NCBI GenBank assembly: GCA_040954595.2
Contig: CM082580.2
Span: forward strand, 11,098,001 to 11,162,000
Direction of reading: 5' to 3'
From: Balanoglossus misakiensis
Lineage: Eukaryota; Hemichordata
Length of the DNA: 64,000 nucleotides
Under the pieces are notes generated by a model. The model ran no database searches and had not been told where the DNA came from. It saw nothing but the letters and a program-made list of their open reading frames with translations. This document shows positions 14,190 through 25,353 of the stretch, in pieces. Position 1 is the first letter of the stretch, and the number at the start of each line of letters is the position of its first letter. The translations under genes were made by a program, and so were the position numbers.

Positions 14190-16060
14190 AATACTGGGAA
14201 CGGACGACGGGCTAGAGAATTCAATCTCTCCTTTAAAAGAAACGAGTCGACGCAAAGGTGACGACCGGGACAGTCGACTCACACGAAATTCAGAACACCC
14301 ACGACACGCACCCACTTGAGACACAGTGGACAATCGCCATAGTGCTGGTCACGGGTCCGTGGTTCATGCAACAGCCGCGCAAAGGTAACACTTGTCAAAC
14401 AGTCCGGGTGCACGTACCCGACAGCTTCAACCGAACTAATAAACACGCGTTTTGTTTCAACTCTGCGTTTAGCGATCAATTATCGAGTTGTTAACAACAT
14501 ACAAAACATACTATAAACATAACGGCGGTCAGTGCTATACTGTCGTCACACGTTATAAGGTGGGCGTTTAACTCACGGTAAAAGATGTTCACAATAAAAT
14601 GTCCCACATTATCTAAACACATTCATTTGGTCTCGTTAAGCCCATTATACCTGTTGATTTATTGTCGGTGGCAATGAACAGGACACGGCATTTTTTCTGT
14701 ACTTACCGAAAGCGTGTCGACAACGTCATATGACCTAACTGGGGGTAATGCCAAATCCGAAAGTGTTTGCACTGTTGGGCCAGAGACAATAACGGCAGAC
14801 ACTGCACTGTTTGGTCAGGCCAAAGAGTCTATAGTAGAACGATGGACACAAGCTGGTTTCTCGGTCTGTCACTTCATAAAGCACTCCCACAAAAGAACCG
14901 CTTGCCTTGGACAAACTATGTTCGACTCACCTGGGCCAACAGGTCACCACAAGGTTACGAAGTCATAGGTTACCCAGGTAAACGCACTTCAAAAATAGTT
15001 ATTTGGTATACACTGTACGTTTGTGCATAAAAACACCACAGTGCGTTTTTTTCAGTCTGTTCCTCTCTTTCCGGGCGAGCTTCGCGAACAGTGCGGTGGA
15101 AACAATCCGATATGTTTAAGTCGTGCCTTAGCCTTAAGCAAAATACTTTACAGACAATACACGGAGAGTGAAATCTGGACGGTTAGTGGTTCGATTCTTC
15201 TACAAACAATTGGATGCGACTAAAAAGCTCAGAGCGCCGGTATTGTGTTCGGTGGTGACCGATTGTACAAATCAGAACAAGTCTTCGGGAGACCGCGGAC
15301 AGGAAATAATGCCGACCGATCGAGCTACAAAGCCACCCGTGCTGTGCTTATTTGTATGGTACGTTCCTTACCTGTGTTCGGCAATGTTCTGTAAATAGTC
15401 CCCTTTCAAGTCTGCTTGTTGTAGTCCCGTTTTACTTGATAGCCACAGCGCACTGCGGGTAGAGGGAAAACACAGGGTATAATTATAGCGCTAACTGTAA
15501 ATCTAACGATCAATCACAAAACTTCAACAGCGGTTGTCGTTCACAAGCCCTCACCTGGTGATGTCATCACGTCGCCCCCACTGCGCAGGTCACGCTAGTG
15601 ATACTAAAGCCTTTCGTCGGTTTACATACCGCAGTTGCACAGGTAACTCGTTAGCCCGAGGCTGTGATCGTGTAGTCGATAATATCTACGTTTTCATACG
15701 ACGCGGGTACGTTTTTATTTTCCCTTTGGAACTTTCTCCCGAGAAAGCAGAGGCGTACGACAGAAAACGGATGTCCAACGCAAGCAACACAATGTAAATG
15801 ACCACGATTGACTCGTCACGTCATACAGTGCCAACAGTGAAGGTATTTTTACACATTGTGATATGATACCCACTGAACGCGGAAGGATCCGAAACAGAAA
15901 GGCCTTGAAAATATCTATAAATAGAACCCTAATCAGCTGCGGATGGTTTACCATGCGTTTAGAACCGGACCCTGACTGCAGTGACAATGACCGACCGTGA
16001 CACCGGAGATAGATCATTCCGCCCCACCAGCGTTCGCCCAAAGTCAGAGCCAACATGAAA
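14190..16060. other. Moderately GC-richer region with overlapping short frames
   Basis: The base composition is more balanced than in the flanks, and several frames stay open for 75-113 codons. On the plus strand these are roughly 14258-14494, 14714-15030 and 15534-15797. On the minus strand an ATG frame covers 15715-16056. A CCAG|GTAAAC donor-like site at 14977/14978 ends one of the plus frames. None shows a recognisable domain, and overlapping open frames are expected where stop codons are rarer. Confidence 0.3.
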
Positions 16061-18584
16061 GTGCCGTGAAATGTGCGCCACCACTGATAGCGTTACCCGG
16101 CCAGTACTCATATCTATACACTTATCTGACATATTAAAGTCCCACGAACAACCAACTTTGAATTATTTTGAAATTGATGACTTTACTGTCAAAGTTAGAT
16201 TAGCTCATTTTATTAATCTTGCCGAATTTGGTAAAATAACCTGATTGGCGTCGATAAATGTCAAACTACCCATTGCCGATGCAAGACCCTGCATTGCAAC
16301 TATTTCCAAGGCAAATTGCCATGACGGTTACGAGCGCCCCCTTAACATCCTAAAATACAATTACAGGATTGAACTTTGGTGTATAATGAAAGCTTCATGT
16401 ATGGGGTCATGCGTCTCGATGGCCTTACTCCAATTAGAACATGATGCATTCGCATCAAGACTCTTAGAGTTGCTCCTGACAATGTGAGTTTTGTAAAAGT
16501 GCTCGTTACCTCAAAAATTGCATGTTTGATCAAAGTTATAGCGATACGTGCATGATCCAATAATCATGGTGACTCCTAACTTTGCAGTCTTTAAACTAGT
16601 AGATTTATTCACTCGAGTATCTACTTATCATTGAGCACCGATCCGCCTAACGATTTTTGTTTTCGCATTTTAATTTTTGGAATAATCGCCTCTTCATTTC
16701 TATGGTATGCAGACAATTTTTTCTCTTAACTTACGGTCAATTAATGACCTATTTTTGAAAAAAGTCCACGAAACTTTGTTATTCTGTTGTTTTTGACTGG
16801 TAGTGACATAAACAAGTAAATAATAATATAATAACAATAGCGCATGATAGGTAATGTTGTAACGCTTAATGAACACATATGCGAAGTTAAACTTTGTGTT
16901 TACAGTAATGTATGTGTGCGCCATGGCATAAAATGTGACAAAACTTGTCAATGGAACTCACCGAGACAGTTGAAGTTCAATGATCGCTAAAAGCAAAGTT
17001 ACCTCAAAAGAACACAAATCCCAAACTATGCTCCGACGGAAAAATATTACTGTAACATGTTCCGAATATCTGTCCAATGTTTCCAGTAGTATTTGCTATT
17101 CCTTCAAGCTCTGTCACGCTTTGGACAGCTTACACGTAAATGTTTGTCAATGGTCACCTCTGAATGGGAAACAATCTTGTTTCTCTATTTGTTTTAGAAG
17201 TGAGGTGCTCATTCAATTCCTCCAAGAATGTCTTATTGGAAGCAGAGTCACACACACCCAACAAAAGATTCCAAAACCAAGTGTTTGTACACCTGTGTAT
17301 CGGCTTGAAGTTTAATCCGCCAAACTCATTACAGCCGGAACGGAACAATGAGGAGCTCTCGACGTGCTTTTGCCCCTTGCTCCTTGAAAGAGCTGCTACT
17401 GGGCCATTATGCAACTGGTTCTGATTGTCTTGGCAAACTCCCGTATTCCCAACCTGACGCATGCGCAGCACAGCAAAGTTGCCAGATGTTGGATGTTATA
17501 GTGTGACGATACGAAATGTTCTCACTTCTGCATATCTTCGGCTTCGCGCGGTTTGCATGAGGAACTTCGGACCTGAGACCGCAACACTTCAAAGGTTTTA
17601 AACCCTAAGAGGTGATGCAACAGGTGAATGTTCCGCCATCTCTGTGTGCGTGCGTAATACACTGCAGCAAGTGTGCAAGTCTCTCATAACCATAACAACG
17701 AAAGCAAACATGCACATAAATTAAAACAACCTCACATGTCAATATGACAAAAATATCAGTTGCCTTCTGAGAAAATTTCCAGACAAACGGGAACGAAACT
17801 GTATCACTCAATGTCTGATACTCTCCACCGGTTCAGTGAAACACAATCTTGATCAAGAATCTCCATGGAAACAAGTACGATTTTCACTGGCTTCTGTGAC
17901 TTAATCTACGAGGCCGCACGGCCTCAACATGGCTTCGGCAATAGCCCTGTACCGGCTGTCTTTATTCACACACCTTGAGGTATGACAAAAATCAAATTCG
18001 AAAGAAAAGTGTTGGGCCTAAGACGAAATACACCTTTTTGACAATTGCAATTTCTTCCCTTTTCTGAAAAATAATCATGGGTACAAGTATACTATCATAT
18101 GATCCTTATCTGGTGCTGGAGATTTACCTACATGTAAGCTCACAAACGGGCTGAGTACAGTAAACAAGGTTTACCTGCGCGAGTATATAGGAAAACTGCT
18201 CTAAAAGCCATCAAGATACACAAGTCAAATATTCTACTGATCTCGACGCAAATCACGAAAAAATGCGGAATGAGGAATGAAGCAAAACGGAGATGAAGAC
18301 TACAGGAGTGATACGACAGCAAACCAAACACTGAATGTCAAACAGACCCGAAATGGCACAAGTACTAAATAGACAAAAACACTCTACTATATTTCCTTGA
18401 AGATGCGACATGTTGACGACATATACAATTCGGTCACATTTTCATGATTTTTGGCAATTAGCATCTTGCACTAGCTTGCTATTATATCCCTTCTGGATAA
18501 TTTTACTATACGTGACAATCACCACACCTTGACTGACAATTCAAATGAATAATTCATAATCAAATGTATGTCACGGAAATTATA

Positions 18585-18640
18585 GACAGATAGACATTCG
18601 GACAGACAGACAGACAGACAGACAGACATACACACACATG
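18585..18640 (+). repeat. GACA microsatellite with CA tail
   Basis: Seven uninterrupted GACA units start at 18601, preceded by degenerate GACA/GATA units and followed by a short CACACACA tail. It is an ordinary simple repeat. Confidence 0.9.
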
Positions 18641-19263
18641 TATATACTGTACGTACGGCGTACATGTATACACGACTTCCGTATTAGAAACGTGACACTT
18701 TGAGCATAGCTATTAAGTAATTATACCTGGCACTATTGCAATGACCCAAATAGGGCATTGATTGGAACGCTATGAAGGAATGCATGCATGCATGGAAACT
18801 AGCATTATGAAGGTAAATTGACTGAAGCCCGTGGCTGTTTAGCTAGACGAATTTTCCTGTGTTTCTTTTAACTCCCGATATGAAGAAAAAAATCGCCGTT
18901 ATGCACATGGCGGTCACTACACGAGACTCGAACGCTGTTATCGAACCTTCAGCATTCCTGTTTTAAGAGAGAAAAAATGGCGATAAAAAAAGTAATTACT
19001 CTTGAACACAATATGAAAAGAAAACACTATTGTGGGAACTAATGAAGCTAATTATTACTTCCATGGAGTAATTTAATTCTCAGCGTAGGCGTTCCGCTTG
19101 AAGTACTACAGGTAGGCCGGCAGCCTGTGTGTAATTTGGAAGCCGTTTTGCCACAAGGGACCCAATCACTGGAAAATCTCATCGCCACAATCTGGAAGAA
19201 TGGTGCCCGGTTCACTTAGCATAGACGGGTCACAGCAGGCAGTGTAGTGTGATCATTGAAGAT

Positions 19264-19284
19264 TATAATAATAATATAATAATT
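19264..19284 (+). repeat. ATA-rich microsatellite
   Basis: An imperfect run of ATA trinucleotides is read directly. It is short and slightly interrupted. Confidence 0.6.
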
Positions 19285-20029
19285 TGTCTTCATTTATGAG
19301 TCATTGTGTGTAAAAACTCAGAGCGACAAACATTGTTTCTGAAATTCAGACTGCCATGTCTTTCCCTTGAATTTTCACACTCCCTTTCATAGCATGGAAG
19401 CTTCTATACTGCCGCTATACGTATGATTTTACTCAATACTGTCTGTCTGTCAAGTTACCATAATTACTATCTATGAAGAACCTCTGTCATATATTTGGCT
19501 TATTAAGCGTCTGTGCAACTCATATTTGTCAAAATTGTAGTAAGAAATGTGCAATTTTGTATTTTGGAGAATATTCTCTAATTTATCAACTTCAGGAGAG
19601 TGACGTGGTATAGGAAACACATATCAGTCCATTTGACGCTATTTTTTCGGGTTTTTAGTTTAGTGTACCCTAAGGGTTGTCATTGCGAACGCAGTCTTTC
19701 CACTGGAGTTATCTGCACTGTAAATTATTCACCGGTGGCTTTGAATGTACCGATGCAAACATCAAGTAAATCTGTCATTTATCCTCCTATGGTCAGCCAA
19801 AGTTCCAACACTCCGATCGTGGAAGGCTTTATGTAGGCGTGTATCATCCAATGTTTGAAAATCGACATTTGTCAGTGTCTCAAAATCTGCATTTTTCCGG
19901 GACTTCAAGGAACTTCTGTGATATAATGCTTTCAAAATAATGAAATACAGACTTTTCCCTGGTGTAGAGGACAAATTGTGCCAACCTTTGGTATATATCC
20001 GTTCACATGATATTATTTAAACTGCGCAC

Positions 20030-20105
20030 ATATAATATATAGACGATAATTTGCTATCATATTGCAACTCATATATAATATATGGACAATAATGTGTGAT
20101 CATAT
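20030..20105 (+). repeat. Diverged 43-bp tandem duplication
   Basis: The 33 bases at 20030-20062 match those at 20073-20105 with only a handful of substitutions, at a period of 43. Both copies start ATATAATATAT and end ATCATAT. This is a local duplication of AT-rich sequence. Confidence 0.55.
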
Positions 20106-21005
20106 GGCGGTGTGACTCTCCGTTATTTATATGCCTCATTCAAATACTATAAAAACGAGAATCCCTGGTGTGTATATCTGTGTCCACCCCTATGCTCTCA
20201 TTCAGTTCTTGTCTGTCCCTGCCGGGCATCGTAAACAATCCCGGCTCCCTCATCCCATTCGCAAGGCAAACAATACGATTCACTAGCTTTTCTTGTAAAA
20301 TATCGCTTTATGCGTCCACAGACAGGGACTTCAATCAGACTGGCGGCACTGAAACGAATTGCTATCGATGCAATATCAACAGCATTTCGCGTGAAATTGA
20401 TAGCCGCTGAAATAACTGAAACGAGAATAAAAGCGATTCCGATATCAGATCAGTGGGTTTTTTTCTGAAAAACATGCGGTTGAGAGGATTATGGGAAAGA
20501 TTAGGGCTACGTTCATTACCAGGTTTTTTGGTAAATACCTATTCTATGAATTCAAGATGCAAAAACCCATTCCAACCATAATATATATTGCCTTTCGCGA
20601 TAATCAGAGTTTTTGTAATGTTTGCCAATTTTCCAATACCTTCATCCGCTCGTTTCTATTCCAAAAATATCCGCAGGCTGTAAGCTGACATTTTAAAGTA
20701 AGCCTTACTGACACGGTTTCTTGTAAAGTTGAATAGGCACAATGTGAGAATACAACATTGTGACATTCCTTGACAATAGTGTTAACATGTATATTCTGGT
20801 GGTACTAAACACTTTTATACACAATCATGTATCCCTATATTCAAAACATCACCACTGACATCTCCTGAAGCAATCAATGAATTTAATTGCAACTAGTTTC
20901 AAGTTTATAAACAGGTGATATTTTAGAATATACTTACTATGTACCTGTCCTGCTATCCTGCTATGTACCTGTCTTTCTGTCTATCTTACCAGGCCCAACC
21001 CATCC

Positions 21006-21060
21006 CAAGACAAGACACGACAAGACAAGACAAGTCACTTCAATTCAAGACAAGACAAAC
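21006..21060 (+). repeat. AGACA pentanucleotide repeat
   Basis: Repeated AGACA/CAAGA pentamers run through the interval, interrupted by one TCACTTCAATTC segment. It directly abuts the ATC tract that follows. Confidence 0.85.
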
Positions 21061-21141
21061 ATCATCATCATCACCATCACCTGCCCATCATCATTATCAT
21101 CGTCATCATCATCGTCATCATCATCATCATCATCGTTGTCA
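21061..21141 (+). repeat. ATC trinucleotide tract
   Basis: A long imperfect ATC/TCA tract with CACC, GTC and TTA interruptions. Read in one frame it gives a histidine-rich peptide, which is a by-product of the repeat and not evidence of a gene. Confidence 0.9.
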
Positions 21142-21144
21142 TCT

Positions 21145-21154
21145 GTCACGTGAC
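21145..21154. promoter_or_regulatory. GTCACGTGAC palindrome (E-box / CLEAR type)
   Basis: A perfect ten-base palindrome identical to the one at 6981-6990. GTCACGTGAC is the known high-affinity form for USF, MITF and TFEB family factors. Whether this copy is bound is unknown. Confidence 0.35.
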
Positions 21155-22199
21155 TGTAAACAAGACCACGAATATAGTGAAACAATTCAATGCCAGGAGA
21201 ATAATTTGAATTACCAGGTCAGCGAACTCTGTCCTTATGGAGCGAGATGTCTGGGGAATGACTGACAGACCCATTGGTTTATATTCGATCAACTATGACA
21301 CATCCAGACATGTGCGCACTGATCCGTTCTTCCGTGTACACGAACGCATAATACATGTATCTGGCTAAAATGCCAAATAGAGTCGCGAAAGGAGATGAAT
21401 ACCTATTTCAAATAGTTAATACGTAACCCCTTTAGATTTTACTTTAAGCGTGAGCAATAACATCAACGCAAACAAGTAATTATGTGTAAACGGTGATTAT
21501 AAGTCACGAATCCAGAAAACATTTGTACTAAAAGGGCAATTTGTACCCCAAAGCGAAAATATTGACACGGCTGAATTATAGTGACGTGAGTCATCATGCA
21601 AAGATCATAGTGCTTCTTATCTTAGCCATGAAACAGCTTACGGCAGCCAACTTTGCTCGAACTGGCTGGAGAAAACACTTAAGCGATAGATTTATTTTAT
21701 ATTAGTCGTTTGTGCACTAGTCGTGTGCTCAATCACACATAAATCTTAGTGACTAATCGTTGTTTTTACAACACAGTTGACTTAGTATTAAAAGACTCCC
21801 TACAATGGTGTCGACGTCAACTGTACCATTATAGTTTGACGAATCCTCTGCTAACATTGCTAAATTTCAAACTTAAACAGCTTGCTAGGAAAATGTTGTT
21901 TATCTCTAGCCTAGATTATCCCCCAAAGTACAAATAAAGTTCAAAACATGGATGTATCATCACACAAAAGTGTAATAATTAAACTAACTTTTTATACTAT
22001 CCAAATTTGTAGCAAACTTTTTCATCTATATCTCATATACTAACCCGATTCTTACCTTTACACTCCTAACTAGTATGTGATGATATGCAATGAGTTCGGT
22101 TATCTACACATTTGACGTAATTTCGAACGCCATTTGCCATTTTCATGACTACGGAGCACACTGGTGGATTTCTGTTCGAGAATTTTGCCTTAAAACAGG

Positions 22200-22540
22200 T
22201 AACAGCCTGTTCTCGTGCGTTGCTATGCACCGCCGCAGCGCGCTAGCGGGTCACTGAGCATTCGGCGCCGACGTGACCACAAGCGGAGAAAATTACGCCA
22301 CGCCTGCCTATGCACAGCGGAGGACGTATAGCAGTGTGTCTCGACCCGTCAGCGAGCTCCATTTCTCGGATTTCCTCCAAAAATACGCCAGAGTGCATTA
22401 GGAAAGAAAGAAAAAAGGCATTCTCGGCGGTAAATGCGGCGCAATCTGTAATAGAGGAAAGCCCGCGCGGCATTCTGGCTCCGTAACCCCAATTAAACTC
22501 TGTCAGTTGATTGGAACGTAAACATCCAATGGCGACCGTT
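22200..22540 (-). promoter_or_regulatory. GC-rich promoter-like patch with CCAAT boxes
   Basis: The segment is GC- and CpG-rich at 22230-22480. It is flanked by three CCAAT pentamers within about 45 bases, at roughly 22488, 22512 (on the minus strand) and 22529. On the minus strand an ATG at 22473 opens a 76-codon frame. This layout of CCAAT cluster, short spacer and ATG in GC-rich sequence resembles a TATA-less promoter with a first exon, but I recognise no product and see no good donor. The mobile element at 22604 inserted about 70 bases upstream of the CCAAT group. Confidence 0.25.
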
Positions 22541-22614
22541 CAAACGGCAGTAATAAAAATGTTATTCTGAAAACCATGAAACCGAGCGATTATCGCATGT
22601 GTGCCCTTACCAAA

Positions 22615-22820
22615 TTTCCGAGTGCTCGGGTGCACCTCGGGTGCACCTAAAATACACCCAAAACACACCAATAGCACTTAGACCCACCCGTAACCTACCT
22701 AAAACACACCACTGTAAGATGAGGTGGGTTTTGGGTGGGTGGTCTAACCCACCCGAAATCCACCCCTACAACATAAACTGAATAGGTGTCTTACGGGTGC
22801 ACCCGAAATACACCTTCTGA
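22615..22820. repeat. Left subterminal array of the TIR element
   Basis: The segment contains many copies of CACCCRAAAYACACC, GGTGCACC and GTGGGTTT-like motifs on both strands. These mirror the array at the right end of the element. Subterminal repeats of this kind often bind the transposase, but that role is inferred here. Confidence 0.55.
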
Positions 22821-22839
22821 TATCAGCACTGGCCGTTAA

Positions 22840-23349
22840 GGCACCCAAAACACACCTGCTTTAGACTTTGCAACTTTTCCACATCGGGAAGGCACCCAAA
22901 ACACACCCGCTTTAGACTTTGCAACTTTTCCACATAGGGAAGGCACCCAAAACACACCTGCTTTAGACTTTGCAACTTTTTCACATCGGGAAGGCACCCA
23001 AAACACACCCGCTTTAGACTTTGCAACTTTTCCACATAGGGAAGGCACCCAAAACACACCTGCTTTAGACTTTGCAACTTTTTCACATCGGGAAGGCACC
23101 CAAAACACACCCGCTTACGACTTCGCAACTTTTTCACATCGAGGAGGCACCCAAAACACACCCGCTTTCGACTTTGCAACTTTTTCACATAGGGAAGGCA
23201 CCCAAAACACACCCGCTTACGACTTTGCAACTCTTTCACATCGAGAAGGCACCCAAAACACACCTGCTTTCGACTTTGCAACTTTTTCACATCGAGAAGG
23301 CACCCAAAACACACCCGCTTTACACTTTGCAACTTTTTCACATCAGTTA
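22840..23349 (-). repeat. 51-bp minisatellite, ten copies
   Basis: Ten head-to-tail copies of a 51-base unit start at 22840, 22891, 22942 and so on every 51 bases to 23299. Each begins GGCACCCAAAACACACC and continues with GACTTTGCAACTTTT. Copies differ at a few positions, for example TTTAGAC versus TTACGAC and CATCGGG versus CATAGGG, and the variants partly alternate. Because 51 equals 17 codons, several frames stay open through the array, including a 172-codon minus-strand frame with a repeated CFGCL motif. I treat these frames as by-products of the repeat. The array lies inside the TIR element and its first 17 bases match the subterminal motif, so it probably grew from that motif. Confidence 0.9.
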
Positions 23350-23594
23350 GTTGATGAAAAATTATATCATCTGTTGAAGTTGGAAAATTTCTGAATATAT
23401 TTTATTAAATAATTAACAGCTCCAAGGAATAAAAAACTTTTTTTCCATTTATATGTACTGGAATATCGCACAAAATCAAGTTCTGTCTCTTTATTTTGGA
23501 GATCACGATTTTAATAAAAGTTTTCCACGATTTATTCACCATAATATACAACCCTTGCAAGTTGTACTGGCCGAAGTACAATACTTGACTTTTG

Positions 23595-23900
23595 ACCCGG
23601 GACGTCATTAACATACGTAACCGGATTGGTCCATTCATAATAACGTCATTGAACAGTCATACTGGCAAGTCCACATCGTAGACACGGAAGTCAATGTCGG
23701 AAAGCCATTTCGACGCAGTTTTAGCAAAATTTGTGAAATCGTTTCGTTGTTCCGACTACTTTAGGCGTCAGAGATGACGTGCGGATATCAAAACACGTAA
23801 GATCATGACAAGGGAGGTCAGTCACGTACGTTCATCACGCGCATCGGTCGACATGGTCATAACAATGTGGCCGCCATTCTCGATGTCAGTAAACAGTCGC
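23595..23900 (+). promoter_or_regulatory. Promoter-like core inside the TIR element
   Basis: Two ACGTCATT (CRE-like) motifs sit near 23602 and 23643, with an ATTGG box at about 23624. An ATG at 23694 opens a 27-codon frame of ordinary composition (starting MSESHFDAVLAKF) that ends at a TGA. A minus-strand AATGGCGGCC motif near 23875, resembling a YY1 site, could serve the other direction. This may be the remnant of the promoter and first exon of an autonomous parent element. That is inference; I do not recognise the peptide. Confidence 0.2.
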
Positions 23901-24459
23901 ATTCAAACACATCGCGTTTTGATACGACTCGGACGATTGTAAGTACCAAACGCGTTTTGAACGAACACCTACTCCTGTGGTGTGTCCATTGATAGCTGTT
24001 GATTTGACCGTACTCATTACAAGAAATCTCGATCGCCATTTAAGGACGATGATGCATGGACGAGAGAATGGTTCATTCAAAATGGCGTGGACATTGCATG
24101 TACGTTGCATAATATCGTTCCCGGACAGAAATGTGAAGCAGCATGCCTCGGATAACTTTATTATTGCTGTGAAACCACTGACTGTATTCTGATCACGGTG
24201 ACCACATTTCCATCGAACTTAGTGTAGATTACAAGTGTTTGTACATAGCTAGTCGAACTGTACTATGTAGCTATATCATTTCATCCTTCATTTTATTTTT
24301 ACTGTACTGTACAAAAGAACTTTATTAAGTTTACAATTAGCAATATATTAACTTTTAGTTTTATTGAACAATAATTGTATTGGCTGGTTTTTTCACATTG
24401 TGTGTGTGTGTGTATGAGCCACTGCAGCAACTGCATAATACATCCATAATATCATTCAG

Positions 24460-24757
24460 GTGTGTTTTAGGTGCCACCTAAAGTGCACCCGGAGTATGTT
24501 GTTCCGGGTGCGTTTCGGGTGCATCCATACCATATAATACGGGTGTGTTTCGGGTGCCACCTAAGGTGCACCTCGGGTGTGCTCTATTTCGGGTGCCTTT
24601 TGGGTGCACCTATAATGCACCTGTTTTGTACACCCGAAACACACCTAAAGTGACCAATTTAAGGTGGTTTCGGGTGTGTTCTGAGGGGTGTGTTTAGGGT
24701 GCCACCTAAGGTGCACCCGGGGTGTGTTCTTTCGGGTGCCTTTCGGGTGCACCCGAT
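24460..24757. repeat. Right subterminal array of the TIR element
   Basis: Repeated CGGGTGTGTTTCGGGTGCC, GGTGCACCCG and CCACCTAAGGTGCAC motifs fill the interval, mostly in the opposite orientation to the left array. Many copies are palindromic around GTGCAC. The array runs directly into the terminal TTTGGTAAGGG. Confidence 0.6.
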
Positions 24758-24858
24758 TTTGGTAAGGGTGCAGCTGCAAAGAAGCTTGCGGCCGTGCGTT
24801 ATAGCAGGCAGTGTGGAAAAAGGAACAAATGTATCCTCTCTCTGCAGATCTGCTGGAC

Positions 24859-25308
24859 TATGAGGTTATTACGAAAATACCGCAAAGTATGCACGAGGAC
24901 ATTAGCGCTGAGTATCGCCCGACGCGTAGCGGAGGGCGATGCGCTGCGCTAATGTCCGAGTGCATACTTTGCGGTATTTTCGTAATAACCTTATTATTAT
25001 ACATCTTACATCTTCGATAGTTCTTGTTTTGCATGTTACTTGGCTTTCAAAACGCCCAAAATGCCGATACAATCGATCGAAAACCGCTCAGTGAGCAGCC
25101 ATCTTTCTTTTTTGTTTACGTACGTGCGCGTGCGTTGGAGCGGGGGTGTCTTGAAACCGTCCGCATAACAACGCATACCTGTACACGGTGAGTTGGGGCG
25201 CCTTGAAACCTAAAACTTATTTAACGCGCGTTCCGTACGTACCGTTCCGTACGGCTTTTTATTGCACGCCAAAATCTATTGTTCTCGGCACTAGATGTAT
25301 AATAATTA
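24859..25308. repeat. 450-bp dispersed repeat, copy 1, with long hairpin
   Basis: The unit starts TATGAGGTTATTACG and ends TAGATGTATAATAATT, and recurs almost unchanged at 25354-25802. Its first part is a long inverted repeat. The 45-base arm at 24864-24908 pairs with 24946-24990 at 43 of 45 positions, around a 37-base GC-rich loop that can itself pair (ATCGCCC with GGGCGAT). The remainder is unique sequence with CGTACG-rich palindromes. The arms look like a short hairpin-type MITE, possibly inserted into a longer repeat. No coding frame is supported. Confidence 0.7.
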
Positions 25309-25353
25309 CTAATATTCTACATTTCATACTGTAAATCATGCGTTATGTTATAT

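Larger units (their letters stand above)
7041..14190. other. Non-coding DNA
   Basis: I find no convincing gene. A 71-codon ATG frame at 10244-10459 has a balanced amino-acid composition but no splice or promoter support. Small features are a G12 run, a perfect eight-base-arm hairpin at 8898-8926 and a decayed tandem repeat near 11.4 kb, each listed separately. The rest shows nothing I can interpret. Confidence 0.55.
16061..22199. other. Non-coding DNA with microsatellites
   Basis: No gene is supported. A strong polypyrimidine-AG at about 17175-17197 precedes a frame that stays open to a stop at 17424. This could be a terminal exon but lacks a partner exon. The stretch carries GACA, ATA, AGACA and ATC simple repeats and a diverged 43-bp duplication, all listed separately. 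Confidence 0.5.
22604..24768. mobile_element. Terminal-inverted-repeat DNA element, non-autonomous (about 2.2 kb)
   Basis: The left end reads CCCTTACCAAA at 22604-22614 and the right end TTTGGTAAGGG at 24758-24768, a perfect 11-bp terminal inverted repeat. Just inside both ends are arrays of GGGTGCACCC-like palindromes and CACCCRAAAYACACC motifs, in opposite overall orientation at the two ends. Between them lie a 51-bp minisatellite and about 1.1 kb of single-copy sequence with promoter-like motifs. No transposase-length frame exists, so it would need to be mobilised in trans. I see no clear target-site duplication: both flanks carry only TG next to the ends. The family is not identified; a hAT-like or foldback-type element is possible. 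Confidence 0.6.

Noticed and set aside
15180-15205. GGTTCGATTCT resembling a tRNA B box
   Set aside because: The upstream 50 bases lack an A box and do not fold as a cloverleaf.
20939-21265. 108-codon frame with a histidine-rich run
   Set aside because: It is produced by the AGACA and ATC simple repeats.
22840-23349. Regular repeats that could be mistaken for a CRISPR array or a repeat-protein gene
   Set aside because: The whole 51-base unit is repeated with no unique spacers, and it lies inside a transposon-like element. The open frames follow from the period being a multiple of three.
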